From Candidatus Poribacteria bacterium (lineage in GTDB: Bacteria > Poribacteria > WGA-4E > UBA9662): 64,000 nucleotides of DNA. This document shows positions 1 through 8,715 of the stretch, one piece after another. Made by a program: the position numbers and the translations under genes. The notes beneath the pieces were generated by a model that was given only the letters and a program-made list of their open reading frames with translations, did no database searches and was not told the origin of the DNA. Position 1 is the stretch's first letter. Each line of letters opens with the position of its first letter. The stretch covers positions 122,176-186,175 of the forward strand of contig PAQF01000025.1 of the NCBI GenBank assembly GCA_002709695.1. The letters run 5' to 3'.

Positions 1-2
1 CC

Positions 3-236
3 AAATCAAATCAATATCTACTTCAAGCCAAATCGTTGCAATTACCGGACAACCTAAAAACCGAAAATCTTCGCTTAATTGGTATAAATGGATACCAAAC
101 GAATAAGTATAAACTGGGAATAAACCACTTTAACGAGATACTCAAAATTGACAATATACCAAAAGGTAAGCGTGGCCAAATGAAAGAGTGGATTGAACGT
201 TGCGAATGGAACTTTCGGAAAAAACAACCTTCATGA
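3..236 (+). CDS. C-terminal end of a TPR-like protein (partial)
   Basis: The frame is open to the left window edge and ends at TGA 234-236, so this is the 3' end of a gene that starts outside the window. The visible ~77 residues are helical, basic and resemble the last tetratricopeptide units of a longer protein (a G-Y...N-K-Y-G...A/N-H-F pattern followed by an amphipathic helix ending W-I-E-R-C). The internal TTG at 36 is not needed as a start because the frame continues upstream of it. No specific function can be assigned from this fragment. The next gene begins 86 bp downstream behind its own promoter, so they are probably separate transcripts. Confidence 0.5.
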   Translation, partial: KSNQYLLQAKSLQLPDNLKTENLRLIGINGYQTNKYKLGINHFNEILKIDNIPKGKRGQMKEWIERCEWNFRKKQPS

Positions 237-285
237 CAATAATTTATTTCAATTTGATCGGCTTCTTTGTTCTTCCTTTACAATC

Positions 286-314
286 TTGACATAGCCAAGG
301 AGGCAGGCTAAAAT
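286..314 (+). promoter_or_regulatory. sigma70-type promoter for the pseudopilin gene
   Basis: TTGACA (286-291) and TAAAAT (309-314) are separated by exactly 17 bp, a near-consensus housekeeping promoter. The expected transcription start is about 320-322, immediately before the ATG at 323, which predicts a leaderless or nearly leaderless mRNA. An AAGGAGG at 297-303 lies 19 nt from the ATG, inside the promoter spacer, and is too distant to act as its ribosome binding site. Confidence 0.6.
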
Positions 315-322
315 AGCCAGTA

Positions 323-754
323 ATGAATAGAATGATAGATTTATCCTCTGACTCTGGTATGACTCGAATCCAGTTGCTCATACTAACGATCTTAGCCATA
401 GTAATTATTGGTCTGTCCCTCCCACCGTTTCTAAAAGACAGAAAAGTTTCTCAAGCCGATGTTGACGTTGAAACAATTGCAAAAGCAATTAAAAAATACT
501 ACAAACATACTGGAAAGTATCCCGCTAAACTACAAGATTTGGTCAAAAATCCAAGCATCGAAGGGTGGAAATCTCCCTATCTCGATAAAGTTCCAAAAAC
601 ACCATGGAATGGAGATTATCAACTGATCCAAAACTCATACAAAATATGTATAGCTGAGGATAACCGAGTACCGCAAAAATATCGACTAGGGAAAATTGCA
701 GAGATAAGTAGAGTTTATGCCGAAAGCCCCGAATCGCAAAAATATTGGTGGTGA
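323..754 (+). CDS. GspG/PilA-like pseudopilin with non-canonical cleavage region
   Basis: A 143-residue type IV pilin-like protein. A short leader ends at Gly12; the mature N-terminus would be M-T-R-I-Q followed by a ~20-residue hydrophobic helix (about 17-36), then a small soluble domain with the G-K-Y-P, Y-L-D-K-V-P and P-W-N-G-D-Y features of GspG major pseudopilins. Position +5, normally Glu, is Gln. The prepilin peptidase gene follows 121 bp downstream, the enzyme expected to process it. ATG at 332 is an alternative start giving a 9-residue leader. It could be a minor pseudopilin of a type II secretion system or type IV pilus; no other machinery gene is in the window. Confidence 0.7.
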   Translation: MNRMIDLSSDSGMTRIQLLILTILAIVIIGLSLPPFLKDRKVSQADVDVETIAKAIKKYYKHTGKYPAKLQDLVKNPSIEGWKSPYLDKVPKTPWNGDYQLIQNSYKICIAEDNRVPQKYRLGKIAEISRVYAESPESQKYWW

Positions 755-875
755 TACGATTAACTCACCATCACTCGCACGATTAAACAAACACCAGCTG
801 GGCCCCTCAGAATAAGCCAACTTCTATCTCACCACCTACCTTGAATTTTATCTTCCTTATATAGCGGAGTACGAA

Positions 876-1670
876 ATGGGAACAGCAATTTTAATCTTCG
901 TCTTTGGCTTGGTAATTGGAAGTTTTTTAAATGTGTGTATACACCGGATCCCTAGTGATAGGCTGTCAATCCACTTCCCACATCGATCTCTTTGCCCAAA
1001 CTGCCAATCTCTAATACAAGCTTATGACAATATTCCAATCATCAGTTTCCTCCTGTTAAAAGGAAGATGCAGAAATTGTCATACCAGAATCTCGGTTACC
1101 TATCCACTTGTTGAACTAACCACTGCAGTCACATTTCTATTTTTGTTTTATCACTTCGGTTTAACACTTGAAATGGTTCAAGGAGCACTACTGGTTTCAC
1201 TGTTCATACCAATTGCCGTAATCGATACCAAATGGATGATTATCCCAAATATAATAATTCTAACCGGCATAATCACGGGCTTAGCCATAATCACATTGAT
1301 GGCTATCCTTAAACAAGATGTTACCTATCTTCTAAAACACATCTTATGGGCATCAATAGGAAGTATCACTATTCAAGCAATTGCAATCTTGGGTAGATTT
1401 GTCTTTCGAAAAGAATCCATGGGGTTTGGTGATACCAAATTGATGTTTTTGATCGGACTCTTTTTGGGACGTTGGCAGAGTATCCTAACTGTCCTAATAG
1501 TGGCCGCGTTTACAGGATCAATCATTGGACTAACATTAATTATATCCAAATCAAAACGACCAAACAGTGAAATCCCTTTTGCTCCTTTCCTCACCATTGC
1601 AGCAACATTAGACTTCATCTGGCACAATCAAATATGGACAACCTATTTAAAATTGATTGGCTGGTATTAA
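876..1670 (+). CDS. pilD: Prepilin peptidase (A24 family, GspO/PilD)
   Basis: Inner-membrane aspartic peptidase that cleaves prepilin leaders after Gly and N-methylates the new N-terminus. The 264-residue protein has the N-terminal G-S-F-L-N-V motif, a cytoplasmic zinc-binding domain with C40-x2-C43 and C65-x2-C68, and both catalytic aspartates: D117 in A-V-I-D-T-K and D186 in G-F-G-D-T-K. About seven hydrophobic segments follow the family topology. Start ATG 876 is preceded by GGAG seven bases upstream. It lies behind the pseudopilin gene and ends 8 bp from the convergent dehydrogenase gene. Confidence 0.92.
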   Translation: MGTAILIFVFGLVIGSFLNVCIHRIPSDRLSIHFPHRSLCPNCQSLIQAYDNIPIISFLLLKGRCRNCHTRISVTYPLVELTTAVTFLFLFYHFGLTLEMVQGALLVSLFIPIAVIDTKWMIIPNIIILTGIITGLAIITLMAILKQDVTYLLKHILWASIGSITIQAIAILGRFVFRKESMGFGDTKLMFLIGLFLGRWQSILTVLIVAAFTGSIIGLTLIISKSKRPNSEIPFAPFLTIAATLDFIWHNQIWTTYLKLIGWY

Positions 1671-1678
1671 CCCTAGAA

Positions 1679-2644
1679 CTAAAAAGGTAATTTCATATCA
1701 AATAGCTTGGCCACTTTTTTTAAAACCTCCTGATGCTCTTTTCCAACGGGAACCCCAATTTCTGCCCACTCTTGTTCCCGCTCCCATTCCAAAGCCCCAG
1801 GAAGAGTAGCCCGGTCATAACCTGGAGCAGGTTCCATCTGATGAATACCACGAAGGTGTCGATCAATCTCTTTCTTATACTCTTCAATGGGCCGAAATCG
1901 AGCTATATCAAAAGCACATATGAATGCTCCTTGGTTTGATCCCTCCCAAGCATCTGTATTAGCTTGCGGGTCAAACAACCAGATACCGGACATAAATCCT
2001 CCCAAAGCATGACTAGCAGCCCCCAAACCAATAAACTTAAAAAAAGCATCAGGAATCATCTTGAACAAGTCGTTAGACCCATGTATCGAAGTCGCCATGT
2101 CTACAACAATTGGTGGTTGATCACCTGTGGGAATAGCAAAACTCATTGGAGACGCTCCAGAAGCAGACAGTATTGAAGCACCGGCACCAGGCACAAATCG
2201 ATGTGCAGAGACAGCAAACCCGATACAATCCTCTTTGAGAGCCATCCGCGAATACTTTCCAGCACCACCAAAATGAAAGTGGTTTCGTGTTGTAACCGCA
2301 CCAACCCCCATATCTTTGGCCATATTAACCGCCATCCTAGCAGCTAAATAGGCAGGCAAATGTCCCATACCGCCATCCCCATCAAAGACCGCAGTGGTTT
2401 GGGACTGATCGATACACTCAACCTGAGGTCTCGGGTTAACCTTACCCGATAGTATCATTTCAATATAACCTGCTAACTGCCGCGTTCCATGGCTAAAAAC
2501 GCCACGTAAATCAGTTAAAACCAACAATTCAGCCAAACGATCGGCATCTACTGTTAAGGTACCAGCTTCCTGAAACGCAGTACTAGTAAAAGATCGAAGT
2601 AAATCCGGCATAACCCGAATGAACTCCTTTGGCGGAACATTCAT
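1679..2644 (-). CDS. Type-2 malate/L-lactate dehydrogenase family oxidoreductase
   Basis: A 321-residue member of the Ldh_2 family (malate, ureidoglycolate, sulfolactate and related NAD(P)-dependent 2-hydroxyacid dehydrogenases), which is unrelated to the Rossmann-fold MDH. Visible motifs are D-L-R-G-V-F-S-H-G-T with H52 (family D-x-R-G-x-x-S-H-G) and the active-site N-H-F-H-F-G-G-A-G-K-Y around H122. A Phe sits where family members usually have Asp before S-H-G. It is the last gene of a reverse-strand run (PhyH, phosphoesterase, glycosidase-like), 62 bp after the previous gene, which suggests oxidation of a small hydroxyacid in the same pathway. Substrate unknown. Confidence 0.82.
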   Translation of the reverse strand: MNVPPKEFIRVMPDLLRSFTSTAFQEAGTLTVDADRLAELLVLTDLRGVFSHGTRQLAGYIEMILSGKVNPRPQVECIDQSQTTAVFDGDGGMGHLPAYLAARMAVNMAKDMGVGAVTTRNHFHFGGAGKYSRMALKEDCIGFAVSAHRFVPGAGASILSASGASPMSFAIPTGDQPPIVVDMATSIHGSNDLFKMIPDAFFKFIGLGAASHALGGFMSGIWLFDPQANTDAWEGSNQGAFICAFDIARFRPIEEYKKEIDRHLRGIHQMEPAPGYDRATLPGALEWEREQEWAEIGVPVGKEHQEVLKKVAKLFDMKLPF

Positions 2645-2706
2645 ACTTTATATTTCCTTACTAATATCACTATCATATCAAATAGAAATTTGCCCACAAT
2701 CTAAAT

Positions 2707-3687
2707 TTAGAGTTCAACAATACTAAGACGCAACTCATGCGAACCGTCCGCTCGAACATACTCATAGTAATAGTAGATCTGATCATCGTTGACTATGATA
2801 GCATCTATATACCGTAAAGACCCAGAACCATGAGGAGAAATTAGGATTGGTTCAGCATCAGTGATACGATTGAAACAACGCAAATCCGACGTTGTAGCTA
2901 GACCAGTCCGCTCTTCATAATTTTCGCTTACACTTCTACTACCATCATAGAAGGCAGTAAATATTGGTGGTGTAGGCAAGACACAACTTATCCGAGTCGC
3001 GTAAGCATCCCACCCTTGGTCAGGCGGTGACAATACATCACCCTCCCAACGAAAGTTGATGCCATCATGGCTAACAGCGAGCCCAGTATGAGATTTTGTG
3101 ATACCTGTATTGTAGATATCCGCAGTCGCATGCATTTCTTCCCTATCCCCTTTAACCTGCAAGGGACTGGGGGCATAACTTGAAATCATGTAGTAAAGAT
3201 GGCCTAAAATCAATACATATGGATCCTTAACACCCTCGGCATCAATATCTTCTGCAGTAAAAACCTTCGATCGGCTATCTGGATTCAACCGATCAAAACT
3301 ATCCGCACGCAACAAATCTATTCGCCACTTACTAGTCTCTGGGTCCACATAACTGATGTATAAATGCGCTCTCCCATCCAAAGTAAGACAAAGGGCTGAT
3401 TTCTCAATCGAAGGCGTATCCAAATCTTCCTTTTCCATCTCCCATATATTATTAAAGCTAATACCATCTGAACTTTCAGCGATCGCACAATAAGTACCAC
3501 GACCAAGTTCACGTGGTTTTCGACGTCGATAATATAAGTAGAATTTTTGGCTGTCATCATCAAATATGACACTAGGTGCTCCAACCCACCAACCCACCCC
3601 ACTATTCAGTGGTTCTAAAACCGTTATACCTTCTGCAGGGTCAAACAAAGGTACAACACCAAACCATCTCTTGCTTACTCGACTCAT
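2707..3687 (-). CDS. Five-bladed beta-propeller glycosidase-like protein (GH43/GH32/GH130 superfamily)
   Basis: A 326-residue cytoplasmic-looking protein with repeated propeller blades: G-A-P-S-V-I...Y-L-Y-Y-R-R near residue 37, S-A-L-C-L...Y-I-S-Y near 96, E-G-V-K-D-P-Y near 149, and S-H-D-G-I-N-F-R-W-E near 206. The blade-start acidic residues (Asp before P-Y, Glu near S-I-E-K-S-A) are those that usually form the active site of such glycosidases or phosphorylases. No signal peptide is visible. The start codon overlaps the stop of the upstream phosphoesterase gene by 4 bp, implying translational coupling. The exact GH family and substrate are not determined. Confidence 0.65.
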   Translation of the reverse strand: MSRVSKRWFGVVPLFDPAEGITVLEPLNSGVGWWVGAPSVIFDDDSQKFYLYYRRRKPRELGRGTYCAIAESSDGISFNNIWEMEKEDLDTPSIEKSALCLTLDGRAHLYISYVDPETSKWRIDLLRADSFDRLNPDSRSKVFTAEDIDAEGVKDPYVLILGHLYYMISSYAPSPLQVKGDREEMHATADIYNTGITKSHTGLAVSHDGINFRWEGDVLSPPDQGWDAYATRISCVLPTPPIFTAFYDGSRSVSENYEERTGLATTSDLRCFNRITDAEPILISPHGSGSLRYIDAIIVNDDQIYYYYEYVRADGSHELRLSIVEL

Positions 3688-4568
3688 ACAAGTTCTCTCC
3701 TCGTCCTGTGGATGATAAAATCTCTGTCTGTTTCCCCACCTAGAAGTTTAGTTCCTCTATCATCACGACTAACAGCAGACTTAGCTAATAAGTGAGGTAA
3801 ATTCAACTGAGCAGATCGAATACGGACAAGGCTATTATCAACAGTAATCTTTCTCCACATCATTGGATAACATATAACCCCTGCAGTAATTGTATAAAAA
3901 ACACCGTTTCGCTCCACTATCCTATTGAGATGCAAGTGCCCATGAAACACAGCCAAGACATTATTAACACCATCAATAACCTTCATGACCTCCTCAGAAT
4001 TGTCAATCCGTGAACTCAGTTCCTCAAACTCCTCAGAAAGCAAAACAAGTTGGTGTGCAAAAATCAGGACTTGTTGGCCTTCGTCCAACGCACTATTTAA
4101 CTCATCTTCCAACCATTGCAATTGTTCAAAACCAATATGCCCGTGCGCTTGGTCCATATCAACCTCTTGAGCATCAAGCAAAATGAATCGCAAATCTTCA
4201 TGTACGAAACTAGTGTAAGAAAACTGATCATATCCGAACCTTTCCTGATACCCATCCTTGGCGCCAGTAATTGGGTCAAGATCATGATTACCAGGAATAT
4301 AATATATTGGCGCCTCAACATTAGAATTTAGATTTTTCGCTTCATCCAGTGCAGCTAGATACTCCTCCGAGGTCATACCAAAACTATCTCCACCACAAAC
4401 GATATCACCACCATGAATCACAAATTCAGGTTTAAAGTCATTCAATTGCCGAATCAATTCCTGATGAATTTCCAAACAATCCTCCTGCATTTGCGCTCCA
4501 TTACCAAAATTCTTAGGAGCGTTAGGGTAAAGGTGGGTATCGGTGATAAATGCGAAACTAAATGACAT
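3684..4568 (-). CDS. Calcineurin-like metallophosphoesterase
   Basis: A 294-residue two-metal phosphoesterase. All the family motifs are visible in order: D10-x-H12 (D-T-H), G-G-D55, G-N94-H95-D, H172 (F-A-H-Q), and G-H211-L-H213. This set resembles class III cyclic-nucleotide phosphodiesterases and other CpdA-like proteins, but phosphomonoesters or sugar phosphates are equally possible. There is no signal peptide. It sits between a PhyH dioxygenase (16 bp upstream) and a propeller glycosidase-like gene (4-bp overlap), so a role in the same catabolic operon is likely. Confidence 0.8.
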   Translation of the reverse strand: MSFSFAFITDTHLYPNAPKNFGNGAQMQEDCLEIHQELIRQLNDFKPEFVIHGGDIVCGGDSFGMTSEEYLAALDEAKNLNSNVEAPIYYIPGNHDLDPITGAKDGYQERFGYDQFSYTSFVHEDLRFILLDAQEVDMDQAHGHIGFEQLQWLEDELNSALDEGQQVLIFAHQLVLLSEEFEELSSRIDNSEEVMKVIDGVNNVLAVFHGHLHLNRIVERNGVFYTITAGVICYPMMWRKITVDNSLVRIRSAQLNLPHLLAKSAVSRDDRGTKLLGGETDRDFIIHRTRRELV

Positions 4569-4584
4569 TTCAACTCCTTAGTTC

Positions 4585-5406
4585 TTATAACTCAAACAAA
4601 TTTAACCAATCATGATGACTCTTAGCAACCAATTCAGGGTTTTCAACAGACCTAGCGACAAACCCGGGGACAGAATCCCGTCCCGTTGGTAATCGAGGAT
4701 CACTATAACGAATATCAAGGCTCCACCGAATATGATCAGAAAAGTTGGGCGTCGACCGATGTACAGTTTTATGCTGGATCATCAAAACGCTGCCAACCCG
4801 GATTGGACAACATACAATTTCTCCATTAGGAATTGATTCTGAAACAAGATCTTCCGCACCATTCTCATAAGGAACAATACCATAATTATGACTCCCACGA
4901 ATTACTTCAAGACAACCATTCTCCACTGTTGCATCCACAAGAGGCAACCAAAAATTAACCATAAATGTGTTTTCAGCATTCTTATGTAGGTACCCAAGAT
5001 CCTGATGCCATGGTACGACAGATTTCCCGTCAGGCAATTTAGCTCGGGCATTAAACTGCGGATGTACCAGAATCTCTGAGCCGATTATTGATTCAACTAC
5101 ATTCAGTATCTGAGGAAGCACCATTACATAAAACATTCCTGCCGTTTTCCGTTTTCCGCTAACCGCAGATAACAACTCATGGCAATTACCTTTCAAGGCT
5201 TGATGAATCGAGAAGAGTCGATATTCAAACGGATCATCTTTAAAAAGATTGAGTAGTCGACCTTGTTCATAATACACATTCGCCCAGTTGTCGACTACAC
5301 TATCAAAGTCATCGTAAAGAATCTGTAATTCAGATGGATCAAATAAATCCTCTATCACCAAAAAACCATCTTCTTCGTAGGATTCAACTTGGTCAGGCGT
5401 TAACAT
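4585..5406 (-). CDS. Phytanoyl-CoA dioxygenase (PhyH) family protein
   Basis: A 273-residue Fe(II)/2-oxoglutarate-dependent oxygenase on a double-stranded beta-helix. Iron ligands are H134-x-D136 (P-W-H-Q-D-L-G-Y) and H216 (T-V-H-R-S), with R227 placed to hold 2-oxoglutarate. The N-terminal helix with D-G-F-L-V-I-E-D-L is the usual family opening. It is the first gene of the reverse operon running to 1679, has a good promoter at 5443-5471 and AGGGGG just before ATG. Bacterial PhyH proteins hydroxylate many small molecules, so the substrate cannot be named. Confidence 0.85.
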   Translation of the reverse strand: MLTPDQVESYEEDGFLVIEDLFDPSELQILYDDFDSVVDNWANVYYEQGRLLNLFKDDPFEYRLFSIHQALKGNCHELLSAVSGKRKTAGMFYVMVLPQILNVVESIIGSEILVHPQFNARAKLPDGKSVVPWHQDLGYLHKNAENTFMVNFWLPLVDATVENGCLEVIRGSHNYGIVPYENGAEDLVSESIPNGEIVCCPIRVGSVLMIQHKTVHRSTPNFSDHIRWSLDIRYSDPRLPTGRDSVPGFVARSVENPELVAKSHHDWLNLFEL

Positions 5407-5442
5407 CCAAACCCCCTCAAATTCTCGTACAATGACGATAAT

Positions 5443-5471
5443 TATCTAGCCAAAATCAACAGGAATTTCAA
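5443..5471 (-). promoter_or_regulatory. sigma70-type promoter for the PhyH operon
   Basis: On the reverse strand TTGAAA (5471-5466) is followed after 17 bp by TAGATA (5448-5443), which extends to TAGATAAT. The predicted start at about 5436 leaves a ~30-nt leader to the ATG at 5406. It would drive the genes at 5406-1679. Confidence 0.5.
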
Positions 5472-5526
5472 ACAATATTTAAGCCAATTTTTAAAAATAA
5501 AAGGTCAGGGGAAAAAAACTAAATTA

Positions 5527-7263
5527 TCAGTAAGGCGGGGCAACATTTTCAACATCCCATACGAGACAAACGCCACCTTCCCAAGACAATGAAGCCAAAT
5601 GCTTGCTGTCAAAACTAAATTGCAACAACTTGATAGGACCACGATGGTCTACCAACCGTTCACGCTGGAGTTTGGCACCAAAATCAAGTTCAATATCCTT
5701 TCCTTTAGCAGTGGCGGTTATCTTTCCATTCTTAGCAACCACATGCGAAATTTGCTGGTGATGCAAGATCGGCCAATACACTGCATTACGATCATGATAC
5801 TTATGATGAGTATTCCACAACTGAAGTTTATCTTCAGGAGTTAACACGATGTAGGTTTTGCCCCGCTTGAAATCGGTAGCATCTCCAAGTCTTTCAACTT
5901 CAACATTGTAAGTAAAAGGGGCTATTATGGACGAGGGATTCACATCAACATCCACTGCCTTCGCATTTCGACCCATAATCTCATCAATTTTCGAAAAAGT
6001 CTGGGAATCCCAAAGACGAATGACATGATCATTTTTTTCCCGACTACCTGACACCAATTCTCGGACAGCACGAGACATAATTTTTGTACCATCGGGACTG
6101 AATCTGACTGAAATAATTTTAGCATCGTGAGCCGCCCAACGTTTGACAATCGCACCATTCACGAGATCCCACAAGATTAGATCCCCCTTAATTTGAGTAG
6201 CAGAAGGATCCACTGTCGTTGGCATAGGCATAACATATGTCGCTGCCAACACCAAACGTTTGCTGTCAGCACTAAAGCCAAAACCATCAATATGATAGTG
6301 ACCTCTCCCCCTAGCAACCGGCTCTCCAGTGCTTACATCCCAAAGTGTAACTCGGTATGGTGTTGCCGTAACGAGGCTTTCACCATTTGGCGAGAGAGCC
6401 ACAGCAAACGTATTAGGTTCAGCATCAAATTCAAGCTCCTTACTCTTAAGATCAACATCCCAAATTGTTACCTTACCACGAAAATTAACAACGGCAAATT
6501 TGGAACGTTTTTCATCGGTAGTAAGCAAAAAGTTTCGACCCTCTCCATTAGGAAAAATCTTGCTACGCAACTTGCCAGTATTCACATTCCAAACCCAGAC
6601 GTTACTTTTCGTTGCTGAAACCAGAAATCTACTGTCAGCAGTAAAAGAAATTCCATTTACAATACTAGTACCAATCAGCTTCCGATTGACTTTTGTAGAC
6701 TTAACATTCTTGAGCACAATCTTCTGATCGACCCCCCCCGTCGCCATCCACTTTCCATTTAGGGAAAAATCCATAGTCTTAACTCGAAAGCGGTGTCCTG
6801 CCAAGACAGTTGACACCTGTAAATCGGGAGTCCATGTCTGAACAAAACCATTATGTAAAAGCGCATGGATCTTACCATCTGATGAGACATAAACCGCATT
6901 TACATTTTGCGAATTATTGACTAATGAAAACTCGCCAGTCACACGATTAGAAATCAAGAGTTTCTTGCCCGCCGAAACGACAAGTCTTTTTGAGTCTGGA
7001 CTATACGCAACTGACTCCGATTTCCCTTCTGTGATTTCAATCAAGTCAATCTGCTGTAATGTATTGGAAGCTAGAATTTCAACGCCAATCGAAGTACCTA
7101 CTGCAATCTCACGCCCATTAGGAGAAAAGGCAACCGACGAGATTTCCCCTGTTCCAATAATCTGTGGTTCCGGAATAGTTAAACTCTCTAAAGCAGGAAA
7201 AATCTCAACCAACAACAAACCAACAAAGATAAGAAAGATTGTTTTGAAAATGACACTTCTCAT
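5527..7263 (-). CDS. Exported WD40-repeat beta-propeller protein
   Basis: A 578-residue protein with an N-terminal hydrophobic segment (about residues 5-24) acting as signal peptide or anchor. Many WD40-type blades follow, with S-V-A-F-S-P-N-G, A-Y-S-P-D-S-K and W-N-V-N-T-G-K-L signatures recurring about every 40-45 residues to the C-terminus (W-D-V-E-N). The number of blades (at least ten recognisable) suggests two propellers. No catalytic domain is visible, so a periplasmic scaffold role is plausible. It is monocistronic: the PhyH operon starts 120 bp beyond its stop and a divergent Gfo/Idh gene starts 233 bp upstream. Confidence 0.78.
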   Translation of the reverse strand: MRSVIFKTIFLIFVGLLLVEIFPALESLTIPEPQIIGTGEISSVAFSPNGREIAVGTSIGVEILASNTLQQIDLIEITEGKSESVAYSPDSKRLVVSAGKKLLISNRVTGEFSLVNNSQNVNAVYVSSDGKIHALLHNGFVQTWTPDLQVSTVLAGHRFRVKTMDFSLNGKWMATGGVDQKIVLKNVKSTKVNRKLIGTSIVNGISFTADSRFLVSATKSNVWVWNVNTGKLRSKIFPNGEGRNFLLTTDEKRSKFAVVNFRGKVTIWDVDLKSKELEFDAEPNTFAVALSPNGESLVTATPYRVTLWDVSTGEPVARGRGHYHIDGFGFSADSKRLVLAATYVMPMPTTVDPSATQIKGDLILWDLVNGAIVKRWAAHDAKIISVRFSPDGTKIMSRAVRELVSGSREKNDHVIRLWDSQTFSKIDEIMGRNAKAVDVDVNPSSIIAPFTYNVEVERLGDATDFKRGKTYIVLTPEDKLQLWNTHHKYHDRNAVYWPILHHQQISHVVAKNGKITATAKGKDIELDFGAKLQRERLVDHRGPIKLLQFSFDSKHLASLSWEGGVCLVWDVENVAPPY

Positions 7264-7496
7264 ATTAAATTGCTTTCAGCATGCCACGAATTTGAGTTCA
7301 TTTTACAAACTGATTCAAGAAAAATCAATCAATTTTTGCAGGATGCACGATATCATGGCAACATGAACATACAAAGATCTTCTATCAGCTAAATTTTGAT
7401 AGGCAACACAAGAAAATAACATTATATTATTAAAGCCTATATACACAAAAATACCAGTTGGGTAATCAACAAAACTAAATATAAATTGAGGGACCT

Positions 7497-8522
7497 ATGT
7501 CAAACCGGCCAATTGTACTCATAGGAGCTGGTGGTATTGTCGAAAGTGCACACCTGCCAGCCTATCAAAAAGCAGGGCTGAAAGTCATAGGGATTACTGA
7601 TCTCGATCAACAAAAAGCACAGGATATAGCAAAAAAATTCAACGTCTCAAACGTATATGACTCAGTACACCAAGCAACAATACACGCACCAGAAGATACA
7701 ATATTTGATATTGCTATCCCTGCTTCTGAACTCATCGACCTACTTCCAACATTTCAAAATGGGGCAACGCTTCTAATCCAAAAACCCATGGGTGAAAATA
7801 TCAAACAAGCACGACAAATCGAACAAATCTGCCGGCAGAAAGGCTTCACAGCAAATGTCAATTTTCAGCTACGTTTTGCCCCACAAGTAACTGAAGCACG
7901 TCAGATGATTAATCAGGGAAAGATCGGGGAACTACACGATATTGAAATGCGAGTGACAGTCTATACGCCATGGCACTTATGGGATTTTTTAGAAAAATGC
8001 GATCGGGTCGAAATTCTCTATCATAGCATTCATTACATTGATCTAATTCGATCGTTCTGGGGAAACCCAATCGGCATATTAGCTAAAACAACCAAACATC
8101 CAGAAATGATGAACATGGCATCTTCTCGATCTAACATCATTATGGACTATGGTGATATCAAACGCGCAAATATCACAACCAACCATGGACACAAATATGG
8201 ATTGAAACACCAAGAATCCTACCTAAAATTCGAAGGAACGAAAGGAGCTATCAAAATTTGTTTCGGATTACTAATGAACTATCCCAAAGGCACAATTGAT
8301 AGTTTTGAATATCACATATTGAGTAATAAAAAAGAAACAGAATGGATCTCCAAAGAAATTTGTGGCACCTGGTTTCCAGATGCTTTTATTGGCTCGATTT
8401 TGAACCTAATGGAACCTAAAGAACAAATGGATTGTACAGTCACAGATGCATATGAAACTATGGCTTGCGTCGAAGCCGCCTACCAATCTAACCAATCTAG
8501 CCTCATACCTGTGAATTCATAA
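7497..8522 (+). CDS. Gfo/Idh/MocA family oxidoreductase
   Basis: A 341-residue NAD(P)-dependent sugar or cyclitol dehydrogenase. The N-terminal Rossmann motif is I-G-A-G-G-I-V-E-S-A-H-L-P (residues 9-21); the usual E-K-P active-site tripeptide reads Q95-K96-P97, keeping the catalytic Lys; and H-S-I-H-Y-I-D-L-I-R supplies the His/Asp of the second active-site motif. GAGGGA at 7488-7493 precedes ATG 7497. It lies upstream of iolB and iolC, so an inositol-related dehydrogenase role is a reasonable inference, but 193 bp separate it from iolB and the sequence is not a classic IolG. Confidence 0.82.
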   Translation: MSNRPIVLIGAGGIVESAHLPAYQKAGLKVIGITDLDQQKAQDIAKKFNVSNVYDSVHQATIHAPEDTIFDIAIPASELIDLLPTFQNGATLLIQKPMGENIKQARQIEQICRQKGFTANVNFQLRFAPQVTEARQMINQGKIGELHDIEMRVTVYTPWHLWDFLEKCDRVEILYHSIHYIDLIRSFWGNPIGILAKTTKHPEMMNMASSRSNIIMDYGDIKRANITTNHGHKYGLKHQESYLKFEGTKGAIKICFGLLMNYPKGTIDSFEYHILSNKKETEWISKEICGTWFPDAFIGSILNLMEPKEQMDCTVTDAYETMACVEAAYQSNQSSLIPVNS

Positions 8523-8715
8523 TCTAAATAGATGGCTTCCCCATTAATTCTCTTCCAAATTCCCAATGCCCACTCGGGTCAGAATCGCCAACACAAAAAT
8601 TTCGACAAAATTATTAGTTTTTTAACAACTTCGGATTTTATTTGGGTTGCGTTTCTTAAAGCACCATGATACCCTCGCCTATATTTCTAACATGGAGGAA
8701 TCTTAGAGAAACCCG

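Noticed and set aside
6193..6618. Open frame of 141 codons on the + strand inside the WD40 gene
   Set aside because: It lies antisense to a gene with clear repeats, has no protein-like motifs or ribosome binding site, and is an antisense shadow.
7382..7402. CTATCA...TGATAG inverted repeat between divergent genes
   Set aside because: Only a 6-bp stem in an AT-rich region, within chance expectation.
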